This document shows positions 1 through 11,300 of a DNA stretch of 64,000 nt, one piece after another (the first letter of the stretch is position 1; every line of letters begins with the position of its first letter). Under the pieces are notes generated by a model. It was given only the letters and a program-made list of their open reading frames with translations. It made no database searches and was not told the origin of the DNA. The DNA is taken from contig OX442437.1 in assembly GCA_949361645.1 (NCBI GenBank), forward strand, positions 108,827-172,826. Reading direction: 5' to 3'. Origin of the DNA: Spongilla lacustris (lineage: Eukaryota > Porifera > Demospongiae > Spongillida > Spongillidae). A program made the translations under genes and the position numbers.

Positions 1-455
1 AAATAGAGTGTGGAACACAGAGTACTCCATCTAAAAGCCACACCCACAACTGATCGCAATTTAATTTTACTCATATCATTACATGATGTATGATGTGTGT
101 GTGATCTCTCCATCTCTTCACAGTATTGGGTTGAACATTTGACATTACATACAAAAGGGCTAATATTAATGTTACAGTTAAGTTCTATGGATCTTCTATA
201 ATCGATCCTGATCGTGACAGGAGTGCCCATGCATCAAAGTCAGGCTAAGCCTGCTGGACATACAGTTGACAGGTATCATGTGACTTGGAGCAGTTCCCCC
301 TGGTGGCTGGGCGAGAGGCAAGGCGTGATACATTTTTAATTTCTGAATGTCGTTACATATTTCAAATTGAACATACTCCCATTAATAATCATTAATAACC
401 ACACATCTTTGTCTGCAATCAACATCATTATTTGTATAATCTCTACTGTCCACAG
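1..455. other. Upstream or intronic sequence, no gene seen
   Basis: No exon could be supported here. A polypyrimidine stretch ending in CAG at 455 acts as the acceptor for the first recognised exon of the next gene, so part of this stretch is probably an intron whose upstream exons lie outside the window. Confidence 0.4.
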
Positions 456-1554
456 ATCTTCAATTTCTATTACACTGTTGACAGATACCACTAAGACTGA
501 TTCAAGCCACACCCCTTCTCCCTCCATTTTGGCTGAGGTTATGACCTCACTTCCTGGTAGAGATATTGAGAGTATCAGCACAAGTATGGCTTCTGTGGCC
601 GTTGATGGAATGAGGGGGAAGAGAGATGGAGAGGAGGGGGAGGAGGAGGAGGAGAGGGAGGAGGAGGAAGAGAGGGAGGAGGAGGAAGAGAGGGAGGAGG
701 AGGAGGAGGTGGATAAGAAGGAGAAGGAAGAGGGGAAAAGTAATCAAGAGATGGTGTTGAACAAGGAGGTAGCCACTTCAGCCAGTACTTTGAGTTCCCC
801 GATCAAGATTCTTCATGCCCTGACCACTTGGACTACTGCACTGTTAGAATCAGGGGATAACCAAGAAACGGGAAGTCTTACAAAAGGCCACACCCCACCC
901 TTGTCCATGCCTGAAGTGGAGGTGAGCACTAAAAGGGATACCTTCCTTCCTCCTGTTCATTCGTTATCAGTAACACAAGTTCAAAGAAATATTTTCATGG
1001 GGCAACTGAAGAGAAGGTGTGTGAAGTGGGGTGTGTGAGGTGTGAGGTGTTGTGTGAAGTGTGAGGTGTGTTATGTGAGGTGAGGTGTGTGAGGTGTGAT
1101 GTGTGCATGAATGATAGTTTGAATTCCAGTCTATCAGGGGTGACAAATGAGCTAGGTCTGGGCACTAGTGAAGTTCTAACCAAGGTGACTGAAATAGTCA
1201 GACATTTCAGGTAAGGAGGGGAGGAGGGAGGGGAGGGATGGGAGGAGAGAGGGAGGGGATGGATGGGAGGGAGGGGATGGATGGGAGGAGGGAGGGGAGA
1301 TAATATTTCGATGTAGGCTCAACAGGCACACTATAACATTCAAACCAAATGAATGGAAGGTAATACTTCTGGTCCTTATCATAAGGTGAGGGAGTGGTCT
1401 GAGGTGTGGTTGGAATATGACATGTTGGTTCTATCACATAAGCCTATATCCAGACATCATGAGGACACACCTACCTACCATTGACCGATGGCTTTCCAAC
1501 ATTGGAGCATCACAGCAAGACCTCAAGCTAATGGTGGCTACCTGCAAGCGGTGA
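456..1554 (+). CDS. 3' end of an unrecognised Glu-rich protein gene (5'-partial)
   Basis: Three exons join in frame: 456 to about 1010, 1130-1210 and 1443-1554. Donors are GTGTGTG after 1010 and GTAAGG after 1210. Acceptors are CCAG before 1130 and ATAAG before 1443. The first exon encodes a Ser/Thr-rich segment, then a run of Glu broken by Arg at about 625-710. The last exons encode a compact, probably folded tail (LSGVTNELGLGTSEVLTKV, then PTIDRWLSNIGASQQDLKLM) ending at TGA 1552-1554. The tail looks like a short helical domain, but I do not recognise the family. Upstream exons lie outside the window. Consistent phase across both junctions is the main argument that this is a real gene. Confidence 0.55.
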
Positions 1555-2145
1555 TGGCTAGACCTCCATACATGTGATACCTATTACATCATGTACCATA
1601 AACTCCACAAATCAATTCACGCAACAACAAAGACTATTCATATGGTGCCAGTATGCCATATAAGGAGGTCTGCATGCCATATAAGGTGATATAAGGGCCT
1701 GTATAAGGCTTATGTAAGGCCCAGTTTAGCATGAGATACTGATTACTTGCAACCAATTACGGTACATGTATGTATGAGGTAACGATACTTTAATGGTATG
1801 GTATGTGATTATTATCATCTGTGACATTAATGTAATATGAATGTAGTAGTCCCCTGCCCCTCCCCCCTCTTTCAGAGCACTAGTTCTGAAATGACATCCT
1901 CAGCAATCATTATGCCCTTCTTGCATTGTCAGCAAACACTCACCATGATTGGACAGGATACGTTCTGATGGAGATTGGTATTCATGTTATAAGTACATAT
2001 AGAGCAGTTGCCTAGGCAACGCATGGGATTAGAGGCTCGCTGATTACATAATGTCAGTTCAGGAATGGTAATACTGTTGGGGGAGGGGCTCAGCACTTGG
2101 CAGGGCTTGCATTACACAACAAAGGAACATTCTAATTGTAGAGCA
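1555..2145. other. Convergent intergenic region
   Basis: About 590 bp between the 3' end of the Glu-rich gene and the 3' end of CWC25. It holds short direct repeats of GCCATATAAGG near 1660-1690. No ORF or RNA gene is evident. Confidence 0.5.
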
Positions 2146-2291
2146 CTAGGTCAAGAAGTCTGAGGAGAGAGCTGCTGAAGTCCTCTGTACTGAACTGATG
2201 TTCCTGTGGATCCTGTCCTCCAGGGAGTGGGAAGATGTCAGTGACTGGACCTTCAGAGACCTGTGTGTGTGGCGTGGTGTGTGTGTGGTGT

Positions 2292-2324
<33 letters not shown>

Positions 2325-3722
2325 ATATGTGTTTGTTGCACAGTGCATATAATTAACATGCCTAGTTACCCAACACTCCACAGAACAACACTTACTCTAC
2401 AAAGGTCTGTGTGTGTTCTTTCTTCACATCCTCTTCTTCTGTGTGTTTGGTGTGCTGTTTGGGGTGGGACTGTGGTTAATTGGCACCATCTGTCAATTAA
2501 CTACATAATTAACTACACAATGTGGTATGGACCTTTATCATTGCCACGGCAATCACCATTTTATCTGGTAACACTTTAATTTCCCAAAGCTTTATACATG
2601 CACTCATACCATGTTACCATATATGGTGTGATGGCACAGCTATACCATGTTACCATATATGGTGTGATGGCACAGCTATACCATGTTACCATATATGGTG
2701 TGATGGCACAGCTATACCATGTTACCATATATGGTGTGATGGCACAGCTATACCATGTTACCCAGTAAGTTGCGTACATATGTACCTCAAATTGCCTCAA
2801 TCTTCGTTCTCTAAGTTTGCCATGTGCTCTGGTGGAAGGCATGGAGTGAAGGGGTTAAAGAAGAGAAAGGGTTAATGACACACTAATACAAACTCACTGG
2901 GCATCAGCCATCATCTCCCCCCGCTTCCTCTCCAGCTCTTCCTGGGTCAGCTTACTGCAGCATAGTAACCATAGTAACACCATGTGGCATAATGCGGTCC
3001 TGCACACATCACACACATAACATATACACAACTTACGGTCGACTACTAGTCCTGTGGTACCTAAGGGAGGCATTATTTAGAACATCACAGACCACCATGC
3101 AAGCAATTATTTACCTGCTTGTAGGCAACCTGTCCTGTGGCTTGTGATTCTTGTCTCTGGCATGTGATCTGTCCTGTGGTTTGTGATCTTGGTCCACATC
3201 ATGTGATCTATCATGTGACTTGTGGCCCCTGTCCACATCATGTGATCTATCATGTGACTTGTGGCCCCTGTCCACATCACGTGATTCATGTCTCTGATCC
3301 CTGCTCCCTCTGTGTCTTGATGAAAGCATCTCACTGTGAAGAGTCTTTCTTACATAATTCCACCACCAGCACACATCCAAGCACAGGTATACTGTACAAT
3401 GTGGCCACACCCACACCACGCCCACCTCAATCTTACCTATCATCATGCTTTGTTCTGTGAGCTGGAGGTCTGGGGATGAGGGAGAGACACGTGAAAAGTG
3501 AAAGATAAGTTTCACAAGCTAAGGGACACGTATATGCCATTGGAGGACTATAGGGACACATACCTTACCATACCCCTCCCCCCTCCCCCAACCTCTGGTC
3601 CCCAGACCTTTACCTTTCTTCTTCTGACTCTGATGAATGTCTTCTCTTTCCTCTGGACTTCTTGTGTTTCTGCTTCTTCTCTAGCAACTTTAAACACAAA
3701 CACACACACACACATACACACA

Positions 3723-3753
<31 letters not shown>

Positions 3754-4593
3754 CTAAGGTTACATGTATTTCATTTAAGACAACACCGGCTGTCAGTAAC
3801 ACCATCCACCCAGCCAGCATGATGATTACTAGTGTGTGTGTCATGTATGTGAGGTGGTAACCATGACAACCTGCTGCAGCTGCTTCATCTTGACAGGGTT
3901 GGACATGAGCAGCTTCTTGGCATCCTCCTCCTTCTTCCTGATCACAAAGAGAGGGTCCTCCCTCACCTTCACTGCCAGGTCCGAGGTGGTGTTGGCACCA
4001 TCTGGGGCCACAAACAGGGCCCCAGGCCCACTGGCCAACGCCTGAACTCAACACATGTAAGTATTAGTGTTAGGGTTAGGGGGGAGTCATGACTGCCTTA
4101 CCTGCTTCTCCTGCTCCTGCTCTAACAACAGAGGGTCGACAAGCTTGTCTATCTTCTTGCCAAGAAGGTATTCTTCTCTGTTGATGGCGGCAGCTGGACC
4201 ACTGTACAGCCAGTCCACTCGCTCATCCTTCTTCCTGTGGGGGATGACACACGGTACATACAAGGGCTCTTACCCGCACTCCCTCACTTGATGACACCCG
4301 AGTCCACCGCCATCTTATGCATCTCCTCGCGCGCCCTTTCCTCTTGTATCTCCTTCTGGAGCTGTTCGATCTTCTTCTTCTCTGCGTCATGCTTCTGTTC
4401 TGCTTTCCAAACCTTTTCCAAGTTGTGGTAGGTTGACGGATGCCAACTCTTTTTCAGGTTCTGCAGACGAGCGGATAGTTCTCTTTAAAACCAGCATTGC
4501 GCATACGTACCGATGGCACAACACGCCCACACGTACACACACTCGCTCTTAAACAACACGCATATGTACACTTACCAGATCTCCACCACCCAT
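2146..4593 (-). CDS. CWC25: CWC25 spliceosome-associated protein
   Basis: CWC25 joins the activated spliceosome and promotes the first transesterification step of splicing, in the nucleus. Exon 1 (4576-4593) encodes MGGGDL. Exon 2 (4288-4460) gives NLKKSWHPSTYHNLEKVWKA, the hallmark CIR-type N-terminus. Exon 3 is 4102-4234. Exon 4 (3871-4041) carries REDPLFVIRKKEE. A Lys-rich exon follows (3614-3687), then a short exon (about 3438-3470) and an Arg/Ser/His/Asp repeat exon (about 3114-3350). The 3' exons are about 2900-2960 (ELERKRGEMMADAQ), about 2781-2829, about 2403-2445 and 2146-2260 (SLEDRIHRNISSVQRTSAAL). Phases agree at the junctions checked. The order matches vertebrate CWC25 from end to end. 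Small 3' exons are less certain. The start lies 57 bp from MRGBP, which is divergent. Confidence 0.92.
2606..2765. repeat. 36-bp tandem repeat, about 4 copies, in a CWC25 intron
   Basis: Near-identical units containing ACCATGTTACCATATATGG. The unit includes the palindrome CCATATATGG. The array sits inside a 3' intron of CWC25 and makes open frames on both strands that are not genes. Confidence 0.9.
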
Positions 4594-4649
4594 GTCGAGC
4601 GTCTATGTTTGTTTGATGCGCGTGTATTAGAACGATAGTATAATTTAGA
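4594..4649. promoter_or_regulatory. Compact bidirectional promoter, CWC25/MRGBP
   Basis: Only 56 bp separate the two divergent start codons, so both transcripts must start within or beyond this gap. Shared promoter use is inferred from spacing. No TATA box is evident. Confidence 0.5.
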
Positions 4650-5219
4650 ATGCAAACGGATCAAAGTTCAGATGATGTGAAATGGACTACGGAACTGGAA
4701 GTTGCGCTTTTTCATTCAATGCACAGGCATAAACCAGTTGGTAAGTATTTTTGCAGCAGTAAAATATATCGCTGGTCCGTCTTCCTTAATAACAGGGATC
4801 AATAAACACTTCCATATGGCATGCATTCAGCATCGCTTGCAGCAGTTGTCTGGGTTATCCCTTACCACGCAGGAGATATGGAAACATCTAGAAACATTAT
4901 ACGACTTGGAATCATTAGTGAGCTCGTAGTGAGCAAGGCCCTATAACCGTATGATCTACCCCTAGGACGAGTTCGAGAACACCGGCCTACAGAACGAAGA
5001 AAAAGAATTTTCGCTTCCCCGTAGTTTTTTGTCAAGTGAAGGCACGTATACACGTATACTTCCTTAGTAAGTGCACGCCGTAATCCCCCGCCTGCTTTCT
5101 TGTATTCAGCAGCGAACACAGCACAGAGACAGCTCTCAGCACCAGCTGGTCATTCAGCCAGTTCATCACCTGTTAGTTCCCCTCTTTACAAACCACCAGC
5201 AAAGAGGAAGAGGACTTGA
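4650..5219 (+). CDS. MRGBP: MRG-binding protein, NuA4/TIP60 complex subunit (Eaf7 family)
   Basis: MRGBP links MRG15/MRGX to the TIP60 histone acetyltransferase complex. Exon 1 (4650-4740) encodes DDVKWTTELEVALFHSMHRH. Exon 2 (4796-4917) encodes GINKHFHMACIQHRL and IWKHLETLYDLESL, the core Eaf7 helical domain. Exon 3 (4966 to about 5053) gives DEFENTGLQNEEKEFSLP, matching the acidic/hydrophobic segment after the core. Exon 4 (5110-5219) ends with KPPAKRKRT and a stop, like the basic end of vertebrate MRGBP. The exon 3 donor is the weakest call: a GTATAC site at 5054 keeps the correct frame, whereas the stronger-looking GTAAGT nearby does not. The protein is short for the family because the acidic Glu/Lys linker of vertebrates is mostly absent. 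Confidence 0.9.
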
Positions 5220-5305
5220 ACGCTCCTCCTGCTACCTAGTCTGGGGACCAGACCACCTGCTACCCTTCTCAACACTCTCTAAACACTTTGCCTGCCTCTT
5301 AACAC

Positions 5306-5306
<1 letters not shown>

Positions 5307-5336
<30 letters not shown>

Positions 5337-5337
5337 A
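5307..5337. repeat. (AAT)n microsatellite between convergent genes
   Basis: About ten AAT units in the roughly 150-bp gap between the 3' ends of MRGBP and DENND4. Confidence 0.9.
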
Positions 5338-5369
5338 TATGGACATAAATGCAGTCTATATTTAGAGGG

Positions 5370-8300
5370 CTATAGTTTTACACCCGCATGTGAGGTGTAT
5401 GTGACTGTGAACACCTGTAGGCACCCAAATTCCCTCCTGCACTGAACAGCCCTAGGGGAGGGCAAGTGATCCATTGACTTGAGCAGGGCACTGAAGTCTT
5501 TTTGCAGCCTCTGGGTGATTTGTGAGTACTCCTTCTCAAATATATCTTTGAAAGCAAACGTGGATAGGCAAGTTAACAAGTTGCAGATATATGTGTGACC
5601 ATGATCCTTACCCAAGTCTGGTATCGCCTGGGTAACTATGCTCTTGAGGAACAAGGCCTCCCTGAAGATACTCCTGTGCAGCTGGTCCCCTGTGGGGTGC
5701 CTGCGATCTTCAAGTAGCTTGATGACCAGAGGGGCTATGTCCCCACATGTGATGCGAGCCACTACTGATTGTAGCTGGCTAAGAGGGGGTGTTCAAAGGG
5801 TTAATTGGTGCTAGTTAAAACACAGTGTTTTTGGCTTACAATTCCGCGCCAAGGTATTTGGTGATGTCGGTTGGAGGTGGAAGAGATACTGAAGGGACAA
5901 GATATGGTGGAGTAACCATGGTGATGATGGACTTTAGCACATTACATCATGTTGACCTTAGACACCTTGTTGACCTTAGACGCCTTAGCACATTACATCA
6001 TGCTGACCTTAGACGCCTTAGCACATTACATCATGCTGACCTTAGACGCCTTAGCACATTACATCATGCTGACCTTAGCACAGCTCATGATGATGCAATG
6101 AATTAGTTAACTGACAATATGGTTAATTAGCCTGAAGTTATTTTGACAGGGTCCATCATCACATCAGTACACACACATGCAAGAACGTACTTCTGCCCGA
6201 CCATATAAGGTGTAGAGGAGGCTTTGTCCCGGGAAGGTGCCTATCCCATAGAAGATCTACCTTCATTTGGACATACTCCTGAGATGGGAGAGAAGGGGTT
6301 AACAACAGCCAACAGCTCAGTTAACGCTAACATTTCTCAGCTGCTCGTGGTCTGATATGAAACTCCCAAGTTGAAGAAGAGGCAGATAGGTGGGCAGGTT
6401 AAGACGACTGAAGTACCAAACCTAGGAAGGGAGGGGAGGCAAGGAGAGCGATGGAGGATTGACCAGTCACAGGAAGCATCTATGGTGGCTTACTAAGTTC
6501 CAATATATAATAGGCTTCTCCTGCACCAGCTGTGTTCTATCCAATCCTCTGTTCCCATCTTTTGCCAGTAGTGACTCCACCTCCTTCCTCAGTACAATTG
6601 GACTTAGGTATGGTACAATGATGGGGGCGGAGGCCTCTGTAGAGTAGGTGGACTGGGGAGGAGGGTGAGATAAGTGAGGGGGAGGGGCAGTGCTTTTACC
6701 TCTGGGTCCATAGTGGGTGTGGGTATGGGTGTTACTGATGGTGTGATGGATGGAGACTTTGACTCTAATGTAATGATCGTGGGTTTAGAAGTCATCTTGG
6801 AATACTTCAATTTAGGGCGGTTGATGGGGGCACTTGAGGAACGTCGATGACCTCTTGCCTTCATCTCCTCCACATTGGAAGGGGGAGGGGCATCCTCACC
6901 ATTGTTCTTGGGGGTTGAGCAGAGGTCCTCTATTGGGTTACCATTGACAACAATATTGACAGCTTCAGGATGGATCTGACTGTTAGATGATGGACCATCT
7001 TGGGGGGAGAGGGGGGAGAGGGGGGACAGTGGACCATCTTGGGGGGAGAGAGGGGACAGTGGACCATCTTGTGCAGGTAGTTGATGTATTGCATCACATG
7101 ATGCAACGTGAGAAGCATGTGTCACGTGGTCCCCAGACCCACACGATGCAGCATCTTCTGCTAACACTGTGTTTTCAAAAACTGTAGAATTGTTCTCTTC
7201 AACTTCAGAGATGCAGTTGGCAGAGTACACGGGTGAGGGAAGTGTCTGAGAGGGGAGAAAGAGGAAGAACAAAGGGGAAGGGAAAGGGGAGGAGACATGA
7301 GGAGGCAATGAAGACAAAAGCATTATTAGAATGAGAGAGTGAATAAAGGGTTAATGGTACCAAGTGGTGGGAATAAAGGGTTAATGGTACCAGTGGTGGT
7401 TAATGGTACCAGTGGTGGGAATAAAGGGTTAATGGTGGGAATAAAGGGTTAATGGTGGGAATAAAGGGTTAATGGTACCAGTGGTGGTTAATGGTACCAG
7501 TGGTGGGAATAAAGGGTTAATGGTGGGAATAAAGGGTTAATGGTACCAGTGGTGGGAATAAAGGGTTAATGGTGGGAATAAAGGGTTAATGGTACCAGTG
7601 GTGGGTTAATGGTACCAAGTGGTGGGAATAAAGGGTTAATGGTACCAGTGGTGGGAATAAAGGGTTAATGGTACCAAGTGGTGGGAATAAAGGGTTAATG
7701 GTACCAGTGGTGGGAATAAAGGGTTAATGGTGGGAATAAAGGGTTAATGGTACCAGTGGTGGGTTAATGGTACCAAGTGGTGGGAATAAAGGGTTAATGG
7801 TACCAGTGGTGGGTTAATGGTACCAAGTGGTGGGAATAAAGGGTTAATGGTACCAGTGGTGGGAATAAAGGGTTAATGGTACTAAGTGGTGGGAATAAAG
7901 GGTTAATGGTACTAGTGGTAGTTAAGTGCTGACCTCATTTAGATTTATTGTCAGTGAAGCCACTAGTTTGCAGGAACAGTATGGGCAGACAGTCTTGAGG
8001 TCGGCTTCATTCTCATTCCAATTAGCCATGATCTCTTCATCGTAGAGGAGTGTTTTGCAGGTGGGGCATTGTGTGCACGATGTCATCTCCACGTCCAGCC
8101 TAGGGCCCTTCAACACACCCCTTGCTACCATGGCAGCAACCTTCTGTTGGGCTGGGGACCAGCCCCTCTTGGGCTTCCTTCTGCTCTTGTGGGAGGAGTG
8201 TGACTTGTGGAAAGGTGCCTTGTGTGCCATGTAGAGGTAGTCCCCATGTATGGCATAGTCCCCAGCCATGCTACTGGACCTGAAGACACACCCCCTTCCT

Positions 8301-11300
8301 TCATGGGCCTCCCCATCCCGTGAGAAGGGACTCTCGTCCAGGCCAATGTCATTGAAGGCCGTGGCCACTGATGAGATGGAGCTAGTGAGACTGACCCTGT
8401 CTGCTCCTAAATGATCAATAGAGGCGTTGGTGTGATGGTCCTTGAGGAGGGAGTGCCCAGAGTGGGGCAGCTGGCGCAGGTAGAAGCACGCTGTGACCAC
8501 TATCCTCAGGATGTTCCAGTTCCTCCTGGTACTGGGCCACCTCCCCTCCAGCACCACCTTGTTATAGAAGCTGTAGGTGACGGCATTGGGCTGGATACCT
8601 GCCTTGCGCATCTCATGGTACACACGTACAGCCAGAGCTGGTCTCCCTAGCTTCACACATTGCTCCATTAATATCCTGTAGCAGGCCTGCAAGTGGGGGG
8701 AGGAGGGGGGGTACTGCCCTTTATAACCACCTCAGACACACTCCACACTGCATCCCCACACCCACCTCATCCCCAGACCCACCTCATCCCCACACCCACC
8801 TCATCCCCAGACAAAGCCTTCCTCTTGCGCATGTCCTCGAATATCTCCAAGGCTTGGCGCAATACTCCAGTCTTGTTCCAATACAGTGAAACATGCGAGG
8901 GCAGCAGGACATACCACAGACAACACACGTGGGACAGGAGACATTTTGCCCAAAGAGTGTCACTTAGCACTGCCTTGGCCAAGTCCTGTGCAGTAATCAG
9001 AGCCAAATGTTTACAGTGACATAATAGCCACCATAGGTCACATGACAGACACATGCCTAACGATTATAGCCACTATAGGTCACATGACAGACACATGCCT
9101 AAAGATTTAGCCACCATAGGTCACATGACAGACACATGCCTAAAGATTATAGCCACCATAGGTCACACGACAGACACATGGTCCCACCAGCCATCATCGC
9201 ATGATCATCACATGATCATCACATGATCACTCACTTGTTTGTCTTTGGCCTTTTCAGCGGCAGTCCTTCGTGCCATAGTTGGGGAGTTAGGGGTTAAACA
9301 TGAAGAGGATGGGGCAGGCTGCAAGCGAGGGGTGGCGGAGAGTGGGTGGAAGTGGTCAGGGTTCAAGACTGGAAAGGTATCATAGCTGGGGGGAGATGAG
9401 GAGGGGAAAAGGGAGGAAGGGGGAGAGGAGAGAGAAGAATAAGACATCGCACCCAATTGAAGCACACCCTGAACATGTACCTGTATGTGACTTTGGTGTC
9501 AACTCCAAAGGCTTCTGCAGGGAGTGCTACAACTGTGGGCAGATCAGAGTGCCTGGGAAGGAAGAGTGTTAGGTAGTAACACACACACCATGTATGGTCA
9601 CATGCCAATCACAGACACCATCATCAGTCACACACCACATTCACACACCTGTGAATAGCTGCTTTGACATCAATGAGCTGACACGTTGGATCAGACATCA
9701 ACTGAAGGAGAAGTGATGTTAATGTCCTCACCCCTAATGCAGTCTATCATCCCCACCCTGGCTCTAATGCAGTCTATCATCCCCACCCTGGCCCTAATGC
9801 ACCCCAGCACTGCACACACACATAACACACCTTTTCCACACACTCATCAAAGAAGGTAAATGCCACAGTCTCCTTCTGACCAAAGGACCTCTCGTCCACA
9901 AAGGTTATGAAGATCTGTGTGTCAAAGAATTGTCTATAGAAGGACTGCTCAGCAGATGGGTGGTATTTGAGGAACTGGTCGTAGTTGAATAGCCTTGAAA
10001 TGTCCCTGCACTTCTCTGATGGAGCTGACGTTAGTGGCTTAAGGCAGGTGCTGGGGGGGGGGGGGGGGGGAGTGGGTGTGGTCAAGGGTGTGTGGTCAGG
10101 GTACAGGGCATACCGATAGTTACTGAGAAGTAGGGCATGGAACTGTAGAAATGCCTCACGTATGTGGAGATCAAGAGCCTCCTGCAAGAGCAGGAAATAG
10201 GCAAGGACAGTTAAGAATGGTTACTATAGTGAGTGATGGTTACCATAGGGAGTGATGGCTACCATAGGGATAGTTACCATAGGGATAGTTACCATAGCAA
10301 TAGTACATGTTGGAAGGGGGTTACTTTAAAGTCCCTTACGAGGTCTGCCTTGTAAGAGTCAGTAGCCTCTAGCGAGGTCACCTCTACTGCAAAGTCACTG
10401 GTGGGGTTGAGTGCTGGGGTGGGAGGATGATGGGTGATGGTGGGAAGGGGTAGGGTAAGAAGTGATGGTGGGAAGGGGTAGGGTAAGAAGTGATGGTGGG
10501 AAGGGGTAGGGTAAGAAGTGATGGTGGGAAGGGGTAGGGTAAGAAGTGATGGTGGGAAGGGGTAGGGTAAGAAGTGATGGTGGGAAGGGGTAGGGTAAGA
10601 AGTGATGGTGGGAAGGGGTAGGGTAAGAAGTAATGGTGGGAAGGGGTAGGGTAAGAAGTGATGGTGGTAGTAAGAGAAGTAAAAGGGAAATGAACACAAT
10701 GAACAATCACACACCTGTGACTGTTCCAGAAAGGTCTTTTAATTTCTGTTTCAAGAGCTTGACTGGTTTCTGTAAAGGAACACACCTTACCTGCTAGTCC
10801 CACCCAATGCCATGCCCTAGCCACACCCATTTATCCCACCCACCACAGGTAAAGGACACTTCTTAAGCAAAGTCCTGCTATCTTCACTCCTGAAGGAGAG
10901 GGGAGGAGGAGGGTGTGAAGACAGGGGAGCAATGTGTTACGGCTGTCCTCACAAAGTGATTCTATTATCATCTAGATCCACAATGCAAGCCTCTGGTATC
11001 TCCATGACATCATCAAAGTACCTGCTGTCAATACCTGCACATGTGTAAATCACTTTATCACATTTCCTTCTGAAGAGAACATTAGCCCATAAACCCCTTC
11101 CTCATAAAACCCCTCCCTCTTAAGCCACTCCCACTTAAGCCCCTCCACATAAAACCCCTCCCTCTTAAGCCCCTCCTCCCATAACATAGGTCCCTCCTCC
11201 CCAGGCCATACCAATTATGAAGGGCACAGGTGCCTGCATGAAGCTGCTGAAGGCAAGTGGACACATGGGTATGTAGGTGCACTGCCACGTGAAGGGGAAG

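Noticed and set aside
5835..5898. Apparent DENND4 stop codon after YLGAEL
   Set aside because: The TAA is part of a GTAAGC donor. Splicing to the exon ending at 5778 restores the conserved DENND4 C-terminus.
7345..7925. Telomere-like GGGTTAA repeats as an internal telomere
   Set aside because: GGGTTAA is embedded in a longer unrelated unit and never occurs as a tandem hexamer or heptamer array.
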